Origin: Filomicrobium sp.
Lineage (GTDB): Bacteria > Pseudomonadota > Alphaproteobacteria > Rhizobiales > Hyphomicrobiaceae
Length of the DNA stretch: 64,000 nucleotides
Assembly (NCBI GenBank): GCA_017792465.1
Contig: CP051234.1
Location: 1,118,606-1,182,605 of the forward strand
Direction of reading: 5' to 3'
Shown here: positions 38,557 to 46,584 of the stretch, piece after piece
Layout: each line of letters opens with the position of its first letter
Position numbering within the stretch: position 1 is the first letter of the stretch
Program-made: the position numbers and the translations under genes
The notes under the pieces: model-generated
What the model was told of the DNA's origin: nothing
The model's database searches: none
What the model saw: the letters and a program-made list of their open reading frames with translations, nothing else

Positions 38557-39480
38557 GCGCCTTCAGATGCCCACTTGGCATCCGGCGCATGACAATTCTC
38601 CGCCGGGGATACGAAGGACCAGGGAGCAAGGCGACCCGGCGCAAGTGCGCCGCCCGTCGGAGCGGCCCGCGCTGGAAGCGCGGAACGGCCGCGTGAGACA
38701 TTTAGTGTTGCGCCTTCGGTTGCCCACTCTTTATTGGGCGCTTCGGGTGCCGACCTGCACCCGCGCCAGGCATCCGGCGCATTACACTTTTTTCTGGCCC
38801 TTCGGTTGCCCACTGTGCAACCGGGCCCGTACAATTCTCCGCAGCGGATTGGTGTTGCGCCTTCACATGCGCAATTTGTTGATGGCACTTCGGGTTCCGA
38901 CCTGCACCCGCGCCTGGGCGTCCGGCGCATTGCATTTTTTTTGGCCCTTCGGTTGCCGACTCTTTGTTGGGCGCTTCGGATGCCCACTTGGCATCCGCGC
39001 CCGTTCCATTCTCCGCCGGGGATCCGAAGTACAAGGGAGCAAGGAGACCCGGTGCAAGTGCGCCGCCCGTCGGAGCGGCCCGCGCTGGAAGCGCGGAACA
39101 TCCGCGTGAGAAATTCAATGTTGCGGCTTCGGATGCCTACTCCTTAGTGGGCGCTTCGGATGCCCACTTGGCATCCGCGCCCGTTCTATTCTCCGCCGGG
39201 GATCAGAAGGACCAGGGAGCAAGGCGACCCGGCGCAAGTGCGCCGCCTGTCGAAGCGGCCCGGGCTGGAAGCGCGGAACAGCCGCGTGAGACATTTAGTG
39301 TGGCGGCTTCGGATGCCCACTCCTTAGTGGCGCCTTCAGATGCCCACACGGCATCCGGCGCATGGCTTCTTTTTCTGGGCCTTCGGTTGCCCACTGCGCA
39401 ACCGGGCCATGACAATACTCCGCCCTCGATTGGAAGGACCGGGTTGTCTTGCTCCCCGGTCCTCCCGCACGCCTGACAAA
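38557..39480. repeat. Repeat and hairpin tract between the porins (three 155-bp copies)
   Basis: Three direct copies of about 155 bp lie at 38557-38712, 38971-39125 and 39151-39305. Each opens with a CTTC(A/G)GATGCC hairpin, runs through CTCCGCCGGGGAT and GAAGCGCGGAAC, and ends near CGCGTGAGA. Around them stand many short hairpins of the same design with different arms: CGGATGC/GCATCCG at 38977-38997, CGGTTGC/GCAACCG at 38803-38823 and 39384-39404, and CGGGTGC/GCACCCG at 38744-38763. The arms change in step. Open frames across the tract exist only because it is GC-rich; they lack start signals and conflict between copies. Confidence 0.85.
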
Positions 39481-40002
39481 GCTTCGTTTTTCGGCCGCCT
39501 GGCGCCCAGAGAAGCGCATGCATCAGAGGTGAATCCCCAGTCATATTCACCACCCAGGCAGGGCTGCGTGACGCGGCTGTCCTTGGAAATCGTGAGTTTC
39601 AGACAGGCCTTCCAGTGCGTTCCACAATCAATATCGGCAGCCGTCAATCGGACCCGCCGAATGCTATGTTAGGCACGAACTGCGCAACGATGCGCATAAA
39701 CCTCCCGATCCTGAAGCAAATTTTTCCCGCATCATAATTCACCAGGCAATATTTTTCCGAATAGGCCATCTGCTGGAAATGTGGTCAAGCTGCACAATAA
39801 GTGACATCCCGGTCACACACGCCCCTGTCCTTGCTGAATAAGTCAACGTGCAATTGTAGCGCTCCAGCGAATCGGAGACTTTCGCTGACCAAGCGGCATT
39901 GTTGTTCAAAGTACCTGCCGTGCTGAAGGAAGTGCGGCAACTCGTACAGCGTTGAGTGAAGCGTCCGCCAATAGAAAACCAACGCAGACTAGGAGATAGT
40001 CA
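39481..40002. other. AT-richer leader region of porin 2
   Basis: This 522-bp stretch has no credible gene. The part from about 39.7 kb is AT-rich and should hold the porin 2 promoter. A palindrome lies at 39801-39816. AGGAGA stands just before the porin start. Confidence 0.45.
39801..39816. promoter_or_regulatory. Candidate operator upstream of porin 2
   Basis: GTGAC and GTCAC flank a six-base ATCCCG centre, a perfect 5-bp-arm inverted repeat about 190 bases before the porin start. It does not match the CRP spacing. The binding protein is unknown. Confidence 0.35.
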
Positions 40003-41373
40003 ATGAACAAGTACAGCCTGAGCGCCTTGCTGGCGGCCGGCCTTTTGGCGGGCAGCTTGGCAACTTCGGCGCAAGCAGCTGACCTTGGTGGGGATTGTTG
40101 CGCCGACCTCGAGGAGCGCGTTGCTGAACTGGAAGCAACGACCGCTCGCAAGGGCAATCGTAAGGTTTCTCTCACCGTTTCGGGTTTTGTAGCCAAACAG
40201 CTTCTCATCTGGGACGACGGTCATGAAAGCAATGCTTACGTGACTGACACCGGCTCGGTTTCGATCGGTACTCACTTCGCATTTTCTGGTAAGGCCCAGA
40301 TCAACAGCGAGTGGTCGGCAGGCTTCTTGATCAAGATCGAAGCCATGAACGACGATTCCCTGACCGTCGGTCAGGCCAGCGACGAAGGCCCGAACGCCAT
40401 GAACATCCTCCAGGGTGGTGGCGGTGGTCCGCTGGCTCTGGAAAGCGCTTACTGGTATTTGCGCAGCGAGCGTCTCGGTCGCCTCAGCGTCGGTCAGCAG
40501 TCATCGGCTGCAGACAACCAAGCCATCCTGCCGGACGGTTCGGGTTCGCTGGTTCAGGCCAACTACGTTATGTATGACGTCAACGGCTTCACCACTCGCT
40601 CGAACGGCGGCTACAACGGCTTCGGTTGGGGCGCGCTTGCTAACTGTCAGGGCCTGAACGCCTACGGCGGTGCATTCGGTGACTGCGACGGCGTTCCGCA
40701 CAACAACGTTCGTTACGATACCCCAACTTTCGCCGGTTTCTCGGCGTCGGCATCCTGGGGTGAAGACGATATGTGGGCGATCTCCGGTCGCTATGCTGGT
40801 GAATTCCGTGGCATCAAGCTGGCTCTTGCTGCTGCTTACCACGAAACGACTGACGAAAACGGCACGGGCATCTTCGTCGGTGGCGCTAACAACGGCGGTC
40901 TCGACGTTGGTCACTTCCAGCTCGGCGGTTACGTTGAACACGTTCCTTCCGGTCTGTTCTTCTACGGTGCCTACGCCAAAGCCAACAACGAAACGACCGC
41001 TTCGGCTCGCGGCGCTGGCAAGACCAACCCTGACGGTGACATGTTCTACCTCAAGGCAGGTCTGAAGCGTAAAGTCTTCGCTGTCGGTTCGACCACCTTC
41101 TACGGTGAATACGGCCAGCATGACGATACCTTCACGGCTGGTATGTATGACGCTGGTGTCAACGAATCCGAGCTTGAGCAGTACGGTCTCGGTATCGTCC
41201 AGAACATCGACGCTGCAGCGATGCAGATGTGGGTTGCATGGCGTCACTATGACGGCGACGTAAGCTGCGACAACGCTGTCTCAGCTGGTTGCGGCGGTCT
41301 GGGTCTCCTCCAGGGCAGCAACGACCTGGAAGAATTCGACCTCGTCAAGTTCGGCGCTCTGATCAACTTCTGA
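40003..41373 (+). CDS. Alphaproteobacterial porin 2
   Basis: This 456-residue paralogue of the porin at 37100 shares the signal peptide type (cleavage near SAQAAD), the DLGGDCCADLEERVAELE helix, most barrel strands and the LVKFGALINF end. Differences cluster in loop regions such as SDEGPNAMNILQGGGG versus the longer loop of porin 1. This suggests different pores or surface faces. It has its own leader and terminator, so the two porins are separate transcription units that may be expressed under different conditions. A 68-base block (40522-40589) is identical to porin 1. Confidence 0.93.
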   Translation: MNKYSLSALLAAGLLAGSLATSAQAADLGGDCCADLEERVAELEATTARKGNRKVSLTVSGFVAKQLLIWDDGHESNAYVTDTGSVSIGTHFAFSGKAQINSEWSAGFLIKIEAMNDDSLTVGQASDEGPNAMNILQGGGGGPLALESAYWYLRSERLGRLSVGQQSSAADNQAILPDGSGSLVQANYVMYDVNGFTTRSNGGYNGFGWGALANCQGLNAYGGAFGDCDGVPHNNVRYDTPTFAGFSASASWGEDDMWAISGRYAGEFRGIKLALAAAYHETTDENGTGIFVGGANNGGLDVGHFQLGGYVEHVPSGLFFYGAYAKANNETTASARGAGKTNPDGDMFYLKAGLKRKVFAVGSTTFYGEYGQHDDTFTAGMYDAGVNESELEQYGLGIVQNIDAAAMQMWVAWRHYDGDVSCDNAVSAGCGGLGLLQGSNDLEEFDLVKFGALINF

Positions 41374-41385
41374 TCCAGAAACACT

Positions 41386-41411
41386 CCAGCACCCCTTCAT
41401 TGGGGTGCTGG
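41386..41411 (+). terminator. Terminator of porin 2
   Basis: Perfect ten-base arms CCAGCACCCC (41386-41395) and GGGGTGCTGG (41402-41411) with a six-base loop, 12 bases after the porin stop. The tail is TACTTTGAC, so the T run is weak. Confidence 0.8.
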
Positions 41412-41425
41412 TACTTTGACTACCG

Positions 41426-41532
41426 CCAACACTTCCTGAAGTCGTGTTGGGTACTCTCTGAATTACCGCCAACACTTTCTAAAGTCGTGTTGGACGCTTG
41501 ATCACTACCAACACTTCCTAAAGTCGTGTTGG
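41426..41532. repeat. Three-unit palindromic repeat array
   Basis: Three 25-base palindromes at 41426-41450, 41469-41493 and 41508-41532 share arms CCAACAC and GTGTTGG. Centres are TTCCTGAAGTC, TTTCTAAAGTC and TTCCTAAAGTC. They belong to the same family as the six-unit array at 10.25 kb, but with longer arms and 39-43-base spacing. Confidence 0.9.
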
Positions 41533-41556
41533 ACGCTAAGACCTCCATTTTCCAGG

Positions 41557-41580
41557 GAAGCTGGCCTTCGGGCCAGCTTC
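41557..41580 (+). terminator. Strong terminator after the repeat array
   Basis: Perfect ten-base arms GAAGCTGGCC and GGCCAGCTTC around a TTCG tetraloop, followed by TTTGTTTTT. It lies about 150 bases beyond the porin 2 hairpin and 70 bases before the CoxE gene, so it may end a read-through transcript or a small RNA carrying the array. Confidence 0.92.
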
Positions 41581-41652
41581 TTTGTTTTTGGGCTTCTGCC
41601 GGGTTATTTGATAGGCTCATCCGCCAGTCGTTTTCCTAACCCAGCGAACCTA

Positions 41653-42834
41653 ATGTTCATTTCGTTCTTCCACGAACTCAAAGCCGCGAAGGTCCCTGTC
41701 AGCCTTCTGGAATACCTGACGCTTCTCGAAGCTTTGGAGAAGGGCGTCAGCGGCGGCTCTGTCGAAGAATTCTATTATCTGTCGCGTGCGGCCTTGGTGA
41801 AGGACGAGCGGTTCCTGGACCGGTTCGACAGGGTTTTCGGCCAAGTTTTCAAAGGGCTGTCGGCACTTTCCGAGGCGGCCGACTTGCAGACAGAAATTCC
41901 CGAGGAGTGGTTACGCGTCATGTCAGAGCTCAATTTGAGCGATGAGGACAAGGCGCGGATCGAAGAACTCGGTGGGTGGGAGAAGATCATGGAGACGCTG
42001 AAGGAGCGTCTCAAAGAGCAAAAGGGCCGGCACGAGGGCGGCAGCAAATGGATCGGGACCGGCGGCAAATCGCCGTTTGGCGCTTATGGCTATAACCCTG
42101 CCGGCGTTCGGATTGGCCAAAAAGAAAGCCGTCACCGGCGCGCGATCAAGGTCTGGGATAAGCGCGAGTTTCGCGACCTCGATGACAATATCGAAGTCGG
42201 TACGCGCAACATCCGCGTCGCGCTTCGCAAGCTGCGCAAACTTGCCCGTGAAGGGGCGGCCGAAGAATTTGATCTCGACGGTACGATCCAATCGTCTGCC
42301 AATCGCGGCTTTATCGATATCAAGATGCGGCCTGAGCGCCGGAACGCTATTAAGATCTTGATGTTCTTCGATGTCGGCGGATCAATGGACTGGCACATCA
42401 AGACGGCTGAAGAACTCTTCTCGGCGGCTCGTAGCGAGTTCAAGCATCTTGAATACTACTACTTCCACAATTGCCTTTATGAGGGTGTCTGGCGCGACAA
42501 CGCGCGGCGGCGCTCGGAAGTTATCCCGACGCACGACGTCCTCAACACGTATCCGGCTGACTACAAGGTGCTGTTCGTCGGCGATGCCTCGATGAGCCCT
42601 TATGAGATCGTCATTCCAGGTGGGGCTGTCGAGCATATGAACCCTGAAGCGGGTTCGGTTTGGCTGCAGCGCATCACGGACATCTATTCGAGCTGTGTGT
42701 GGCTCAACCCTGTGCCGGAAGAGCAATGGGGCTGGACGCAGTCGATTGGGATGATCAACGAACTCATGCATGGGCGCATGTTCCCGTTAACCATAGAGGG
42801 GCTCGAGCGGGCCGTGCGTGAGCTGAAGAGATAG
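41653..42834 (+). CDS. CoxE-like VWA-domain protein
   Basis: This 393-residue protein opens with FISFFHELKAAKVPVSLLEYL, the standard start of CoxE-type VWA proteins, and carries a VWA domain near the middle (MFFDVGGSMDWHIKTAEELF). The MIDAS reads DxGxS rather than DxSxS, as often in this group. It is the normal partner of a MoxR ATPase, with which it would remodel or activate a target complex; the likely partner is at 33375. ATG 41653 is chosen because family homology starts there. The LFVGDASMSPYEI segment is also typical. Confidence 0.9.
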   Translation: MFISFFHELKAAKVPVSLLEYLTLLEALEKGVSGGSVEEFYYLSRAALVKDERFLDRFDRVFGQVFKGLSALSEAADLQTEIPEEWLRVMSELNLSDEDKARIEELGGWEKIMETLKERLKEQKGRHEGGSKWIGTGGKSPFGAYGYNPAGVRIGQKESRHRRAIKVWDKREFRDLDDNIEVGTRNIRVALRKLRKLAREGAAEEFDLDGTIQSSANRGFIDIKMRPERRNAIKILMFFDVGGSMDWHIKTAEELFSAARSEFKHLEYYYFHNCLYEGVWRDNARRRSEVIPTHDVLNTYPADYKVLFVGDASMSPYEIVIPGGAVEHMNPEAGSVWLQRITDIYSSCVWLNPVPEEQWGWTQSIGMINELMHGRMFPLTIEGLERAVRELKR

Positions 42835-43017
42835 CCCATTGGGCGCAAAATGCGCTGTTCTTGCATCAGCCTGCCGCCTGAGCTTGCCGCAACCGTGGAA
42901 AAGCCTTTGTTTTGACGGAATTGCCAAGCCTTTTCGCACTGCCTATGGATTGACCACGCGAACATGATCGGCGCAATGTCGGTGGTGCTCGCGCAATATG
43001 ATTCCGGGGATTGAGGG

Positions 43018-43578
43018 ATGAAATCGGCTTGCTGGCTTTTGAGATCCGCACTTTTGAGTTCGGCTGTGGTTTTGGTTGCTGGATGTTCGAGCGGGCCTAG
43101 CCTGACGACGGGCTCGTTGTTCGGCGGCGGTGAAAAACCTGCAGCGCCCTCTCCGACGGACAACAATACGCCGACGGGCCGCGCGCTACACGTGGGAACG
43201 GTTTCGGCGCGGGCAACCAAGTGCGGTTATAACTTCGACGCAGCATCGCTTCGCTCGAACTATCTGGCTGCCGAGGCCTCCAGCGGCATGCAGATTGCCG
43301 ATCTTTCAAAGATCGAGCAGATCTATGACACCGGGTATCGCGGTGTGCTGTCTGCCGCTTCACAAGACCCGAATTATTGCAGCTCCCAGCGCACGTCCGA
43401 AATCAAGACCGCACTCAACAAGGCGTTGGCTGGAGATTATTCGCCTCCTCCTAAGCAGATTGATCAGGGCGGCGGCGTATTTGGCGGCTTGTTCGATCAG
43501 GACGTCGTTGGCGATACCGGTCCGAAGTTCGGTAGCGGTGACTGGTGGGATGCCCAGCGCGACAATAAGAATCCTTAG
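43018..43578 (+). CDS. Lipoprotein of unknown function, 186 aa
   Basis: A lipoprotein signal with lipobox LVAGC puts the mature N-terminal Cys at about residue 23. A Gly/Pro/Ser linker and a domain with two Cys residues (TKCGYNF and NYCSSQ) follow. The middle segment (LRSNYLAAEASSGMQIADLSKIEQIYDTGYRGVL) looks helical. The tail is Gly/Asp-rich with WWDAQRDN at the end. I do not recognise the family. It follows the CoxE gene by 183 bases. Confidence 0.75.
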   Translation: MKSACWLLRSALLSSAVVLVAGCSSGPSLTTGSLFGGGEKPAAPSPTDNNTPTGRALHVGTVSARATKCGYNFDAASLRSNYLAAEASSGMQIADLSKIEQIYDTGYRGVLSAASQDPNYCSSQRTSEIKTALNKALAGDYSPPPKQIDQGGGVFGGLFDQDVVGDTGPKFGSGDWWDAQRDNKNP

Positions 43579-43702
43579 CGGCCTGGTGGTTGGTCCCCGC
43601 CTTCCGCCTCGTGGAGCCCGGACGGTGCTCGACATGCTTGGGTTTCTCAGGCTTGAGGTCATTTTTCGAGTTTCAGCGACATGACGGCCAGCCTGTAAGC
43701 GC

Positions 43703-44062
43703 GTGCAACAGCTCCTCTATATCGAAACGGTCTTGAAGCTTTCTGCAGGGCTAGTGCTGGTACTGCTGCCGCTGATGGCGTGCCGCGTTCTTGGTCTGCC
43801 GCGTCCGCAATCGGGACTTTGGCCGCGTCTTCTCGGGGCGGTGCTGATCGGCTTAGCGGGCGCCACCTATATCGAAGGCAGTACCAATCTGCACGGTCTG
43901 GGTATGGCCGGTTGCGCCATCATCAACCTGGTCTCTGTCGTCGTTGTTTTGACGCTGATGGCGCTCGGCGGCGTTGGTAATACGCGGCGCTCCAAATTCA
44001 GCATGGCGCTGTTGGCGCTCGCTTTGATGGTGCTTGGAATTCTCGAATTGGCGCAGCTGTAA
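43703..44062 (+). CDS. Small four-helix membrane protein
   Basis: This 119-residue hydrophobic protein has about four membrane helices and little outside the membrane. Recognisable stretches are LSAGLVLVLLPLMACRVLGLP, LLGAVLIGLAGATYIEG, GMAGCAIINLVSVVVVLTLMAL and MALLALALMVLGILEL. The start is GTG without a good ribosome-binding site. The family is unknown to me. It stands directly upstream of the FNR-box region but has its own reading unit. Confidence 0.65.
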   Translation: MQQLLYIETVLKLSAGLVLVLLPLMACRVLGLPRPQSGLWPRLLGAVLIGLAGATYIEGSTNLHGLGMAGCAIINLVSVVVVLTLMALGGVGNTRRSKFSMALLALALMVLGILELAQL

Positions 44063-44530
44063 TTGGGCTCCAATTCGCTCAGTTTGGGATTTGCATTATA
44101 AATCCTTTTGCGAAAGAATTGATCAAGATCAATTTCATTCTGCCAATTTATTTTGCGCTGCATCATCATGCGGCAGTTCTGTCAGCGCCACCAACATGCT
44201 GAATTCACTCACTTAATCTCTGAAATCTCTATCTGGCATGGATTTCGCTTTTTCTTTTCGCAAACGCGTGACGCGCGTTGAGCAGGTGATCCAACGGCGG
44301 GTCATCTCACGGCAGTGCAGCCAATCCTGAGCATTTCGAACTTCCGGTTTTATCCGGAGGATCGACCGGTGAATTAAACCGGCCGATTGCGAGTGCTCGA
44401 TCACGAATGCGTGGAGATTGGCAATGTCGGTGCGAGCGAGCTTCTTTCCAAGATTCAAATCATCAGTGACGCGCGAAGCCACCACGCAGCTTTGCCTGGG
44501 CGTTGCTGCGCGCGCTGGGGGGCAGCCGCA
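44063..44530. other. 468-bp control region of the heme/redox cluster
   Basis: No gene is evident. It holds an FNR-type box at 44119-44132 in an AT-rich patch and a GGAGG at about 44357 that leads only to a three-codon frame. The leader between the box and the first credible start is about 400 bases, long enough to hide a small RNA or a leader peptide. Confidence 0.45.
44119..44132. promoter_or_regulatory. FNR/FixK-type binding site
   Basis: TTGATCAAGATCAA is a perfect TTGAT-N4-ATCAA dyad, the consensus of the CRP-FNR superfamily (FNR, ANR, FixK, DNR/NnrR). It lies in the only AT-rich part upstream of the redox cluster, as expected for control by low oxygen or nitric oxide. Confidence 0.8.
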
Positions 44531-46576
44531 ATGAACGTCATGGTCGGCATGCGGTCGCTGTTGGCGAGCCGGAAGGCAGACGCTTCTGAGGACACCGGCG
44601 CTGGGGGCGATACCGTAGCAGGTGCGGGCAAGGATCAGGGCCCGGTCCTCGTTGTCGGCGGTGGACCGGCAGGCATTCGGGCGGCGCAAGAGCTCTGCAA
44701 ACTTGGCTGTTCGGTCATCCTTTTCAACGCCGAACGCTGGAAGCCCTACAACCGTGTGAAACTGACACCGCTGCTGTCCGGCGACGTTCAGCTTGGGCAG
44801 GTGTCGCAGCCTCTGGATTTTCCCGGCCCCGGCACCGTCTCGCTTTATTCGGACACGCGTGTCGTCGCGATCGATCGCGAGGCCAAGACGGTCGCGACCA
44901 ACCGCGGGCGCATCTTTCCTTATCGCAAGCTCATCTTGTGCACCGGCTCGCGCGCCTTCGTGCCACCGATCCCCGGGATCGACCTGGATGGCGTTTTCAC
45001 GTTCCGCGACTTCGACGATGTCGAGAAGCTTGTCGCGCGCTCGGTGCGGTCCCGGCGTTGCCTGGTTATCGGTGGCGGCCTGCTTGGGCTTGAAGCTGCG
45101 CGCGGAATGATGGACCGGGGAGTAGAGACCTGGGTCGTCGAACATGAAGCGCATTTGATGGCGCGCCAGCTTGACGCCAAGGCGGGCGAACTTCTTCACA
45201 AAGCCATCGAGGCCATGGGCCTTAAGGTACTGACCGGCACGCGGGTGGCGCAGATCACCGGCAACAGCCGCGTCGAGCGCGTTGAATTCGCCGGCGGTGA
45301 CGCCATCGACTGCGATACCGTGATTGTCTGCACCGGCATTCGCTCCAACATTGAGATGGCGCGCGATAGCGACCTGGCTGTTGGACGCGGCATCAAGGTT
45401 GGGCCGACGCTGCAAACGAGCGACCCTGACATTTATGCCGTCGGGGAATGTGCCGAATTCGACGGCAACGTGTATGGTCTCGTCGGCCCAGGGTTCGAGC
45501 AGGCGGTGACGGCCGTCCGGCATCTCAACGGGGACGCCGCCAGTTATCGCGGCTCGGTGCCGGCGACGAAGCTTAAAATTGTCGGGACCGATGTCTTCAG
45601 CATGGGGGACGTCGAGCAGCTCGACCAGCGCAACGATGTCAAAACCCTGTCCTTCCAGAATGAAGACGGCACAATCTATCGCCGCATCGTGCTGAAGCAC
45701 GGACATCTGGTCGGGGCTGTGGCACTGGGCGACTGGGCGGAATTCAGCCGCCTGCAGGAGGCCATCAAGGCGCGCGCTCTGATCCTGCCGTGGCAACAGG
45801 CGCGCTTCCGCAAGAGCGGTGTTGTATGGCCGGTTCAGGAGCCCAAGAGCGCGAGAGACTGGCCGCGCGCAGCGACCGTCTGCAACTGCACCGGCGTAAC
45901 GCGCGGACAAATCGGCGACTGCATTGCGCTGGGCGCAAACTCTTTGGAAGACGTGGCTCGCGAGACAGGGGCATCGACGGTCTGCGGCAGCTGCAAAATC
46001 CATATCGGCGAATTGCTGTCAGCTCCGCCGCCTCGAGAAGCGATCTGGGGCTGGAAGAGCCTCATCGGGTTTTCATTGGCGGCACTTGCTTTGTCGCTTC
46101 TCACGCTCGGGATGCCGATTTGGCCGACCGCCCACACCATTGAAGCACGCGGGTTCGCCGACATTCTGTTTCTCGATGGCATCACCAAGCAGATCACCGG
46201 CTATACGCTGCTCGCGATTTCGGTTCTGGCAGCCATTCTGTCGCTGAGGAAACGCATTTCCTGGCTTCGCCTTGGCGCGTTCGGCGGTTGGCGCATGTTC
46301 CATATCGTTATTGGGACGCTGGGGATGATTGCGCTTTTCGCGCACACCGGTTTCCGGCTCGGCTCAAACCTCAATTTCTGGCTGATGCTGACGTTTCTGG
46401 GCATTGCTGCGGCCGGCGCGATCGCCGGTCTTGCGTCCGCTCTTGAGCACCGCGTTTTCAGCACGCCACAGCCTGCTGCCCGAATGCGGTCGGCCTCGTT
46501 CTGGGTGCATCTCATCGCGTTCTGGCCGCTGCCTCTCCTGCTCGCCGTCCACATTCTCTCAGTCTATTTCTATTGA
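44531..46576 (+). CDS. Membrane FAD oxidoreductase with BFD [2Fe-2S] and diheme-b-type domain
   Basis: This 681-residue fusion begins like NirB-type nitrite reductases: FAD motif VLVVGGGPAGIRAAQ (about 37), second Rossmann motif CLVIGGGLLGLEAARG, and a BFD-like [2Fe-2S] domain with four Cys (CNC at about 450, CGSC at about 485). In place of the siroheme domains it has five helices (505-681). Helices 3 and 5 each hold His-x13-His pairs (FHIV..AHTG; VHLI..AVHIL), fit for two b hemes. It should take electrons from NAD(P)H to the membrane. I chose ATG 44531; a TTG at 44387 adds an unlikely N terminus. The cytochrome gene follows directly. Confidence 0.85.
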   Translation: MNVMVGMRSLLASRKADASEDTGAGGDTVAGAGKDQGPVLVVGGGPAGIRAAQELCKLGCSVILFNAERWKPYNRVKLTPLLSGDVQLGQVSQPLDFPGPGTVSLYSDTRVVAIDREAKTVATNRGRIFPYRKLILCTGSRAFVPPIPGIDLDGVFTFRDFDDVEKLVARSVRSRRCLVIGGGLLGLEAARGMMDRGVETWVVEHEAHLMARQLDAKAGELLHKAIEAMGLKVLTGTRVAQITGNSRVERVEFAGGDAIDCDTVIVCTGIRSNIEMARDSDLAVGRGIKVGPTLQTSDPDIYAVGECAEFDGNVYGLVGPGFEQAVTAVRHLNGDAASYRGSVPATKLKIVGTDVFSMGDVEQLDQRNDVKTLSFQNEDGTIYRRIVLKHGHLVGAVALGDWAEFSRLQEAIKARALILPWQQARFRKSGVVWPVQEPKSARDWPRAATVCNCTGVTRGQIGDCIALGANSLEDVARETGASTVCGSCKIHIGELLSAPPPREAIWGWKSLIGFSLAALALSLLTLGMPIWPTAHTIEARGFADILFLDGITKQITGYTLLAISVLAAILSLRKRISWLRLGAFGGWRMFHIVIGTLGMIALFAHTGFRLGSNLNFWLMLTFLGIAAAGAIAGLASALEHRVFSTPQPAARMRSASFWVHLIAFWPLPLLLAVHILSVYFY

Positions 46577-46584
46577 GGCCGGCG

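Noticed and set aside
38555-39476. Several overlapping open frames of 60-210 codons on both strands
   Set aside because: They arise from GC-rich repeats without stops. Their products are Arg/Pro/Ala-rich, conflict between repeat copies, and lack ribosome-binding sites.
39801-39816. CRP-type site upstream of porin 2
   Set aside because: GTGA and TCAC are eight bases apart here rather than six, so it is not a CRP consensus. I kept it only as an unassigned palindrome.
44213-46003. 596-codon open frame on the minus strand
   Set aside because: It is antisense to the FAD/BFD oxidoreductase, whose plus-strand product has clear motifs. The minus product is Arg/Asp/His-rich with no recognisable domain, a usual shadow in GC-rich genes.
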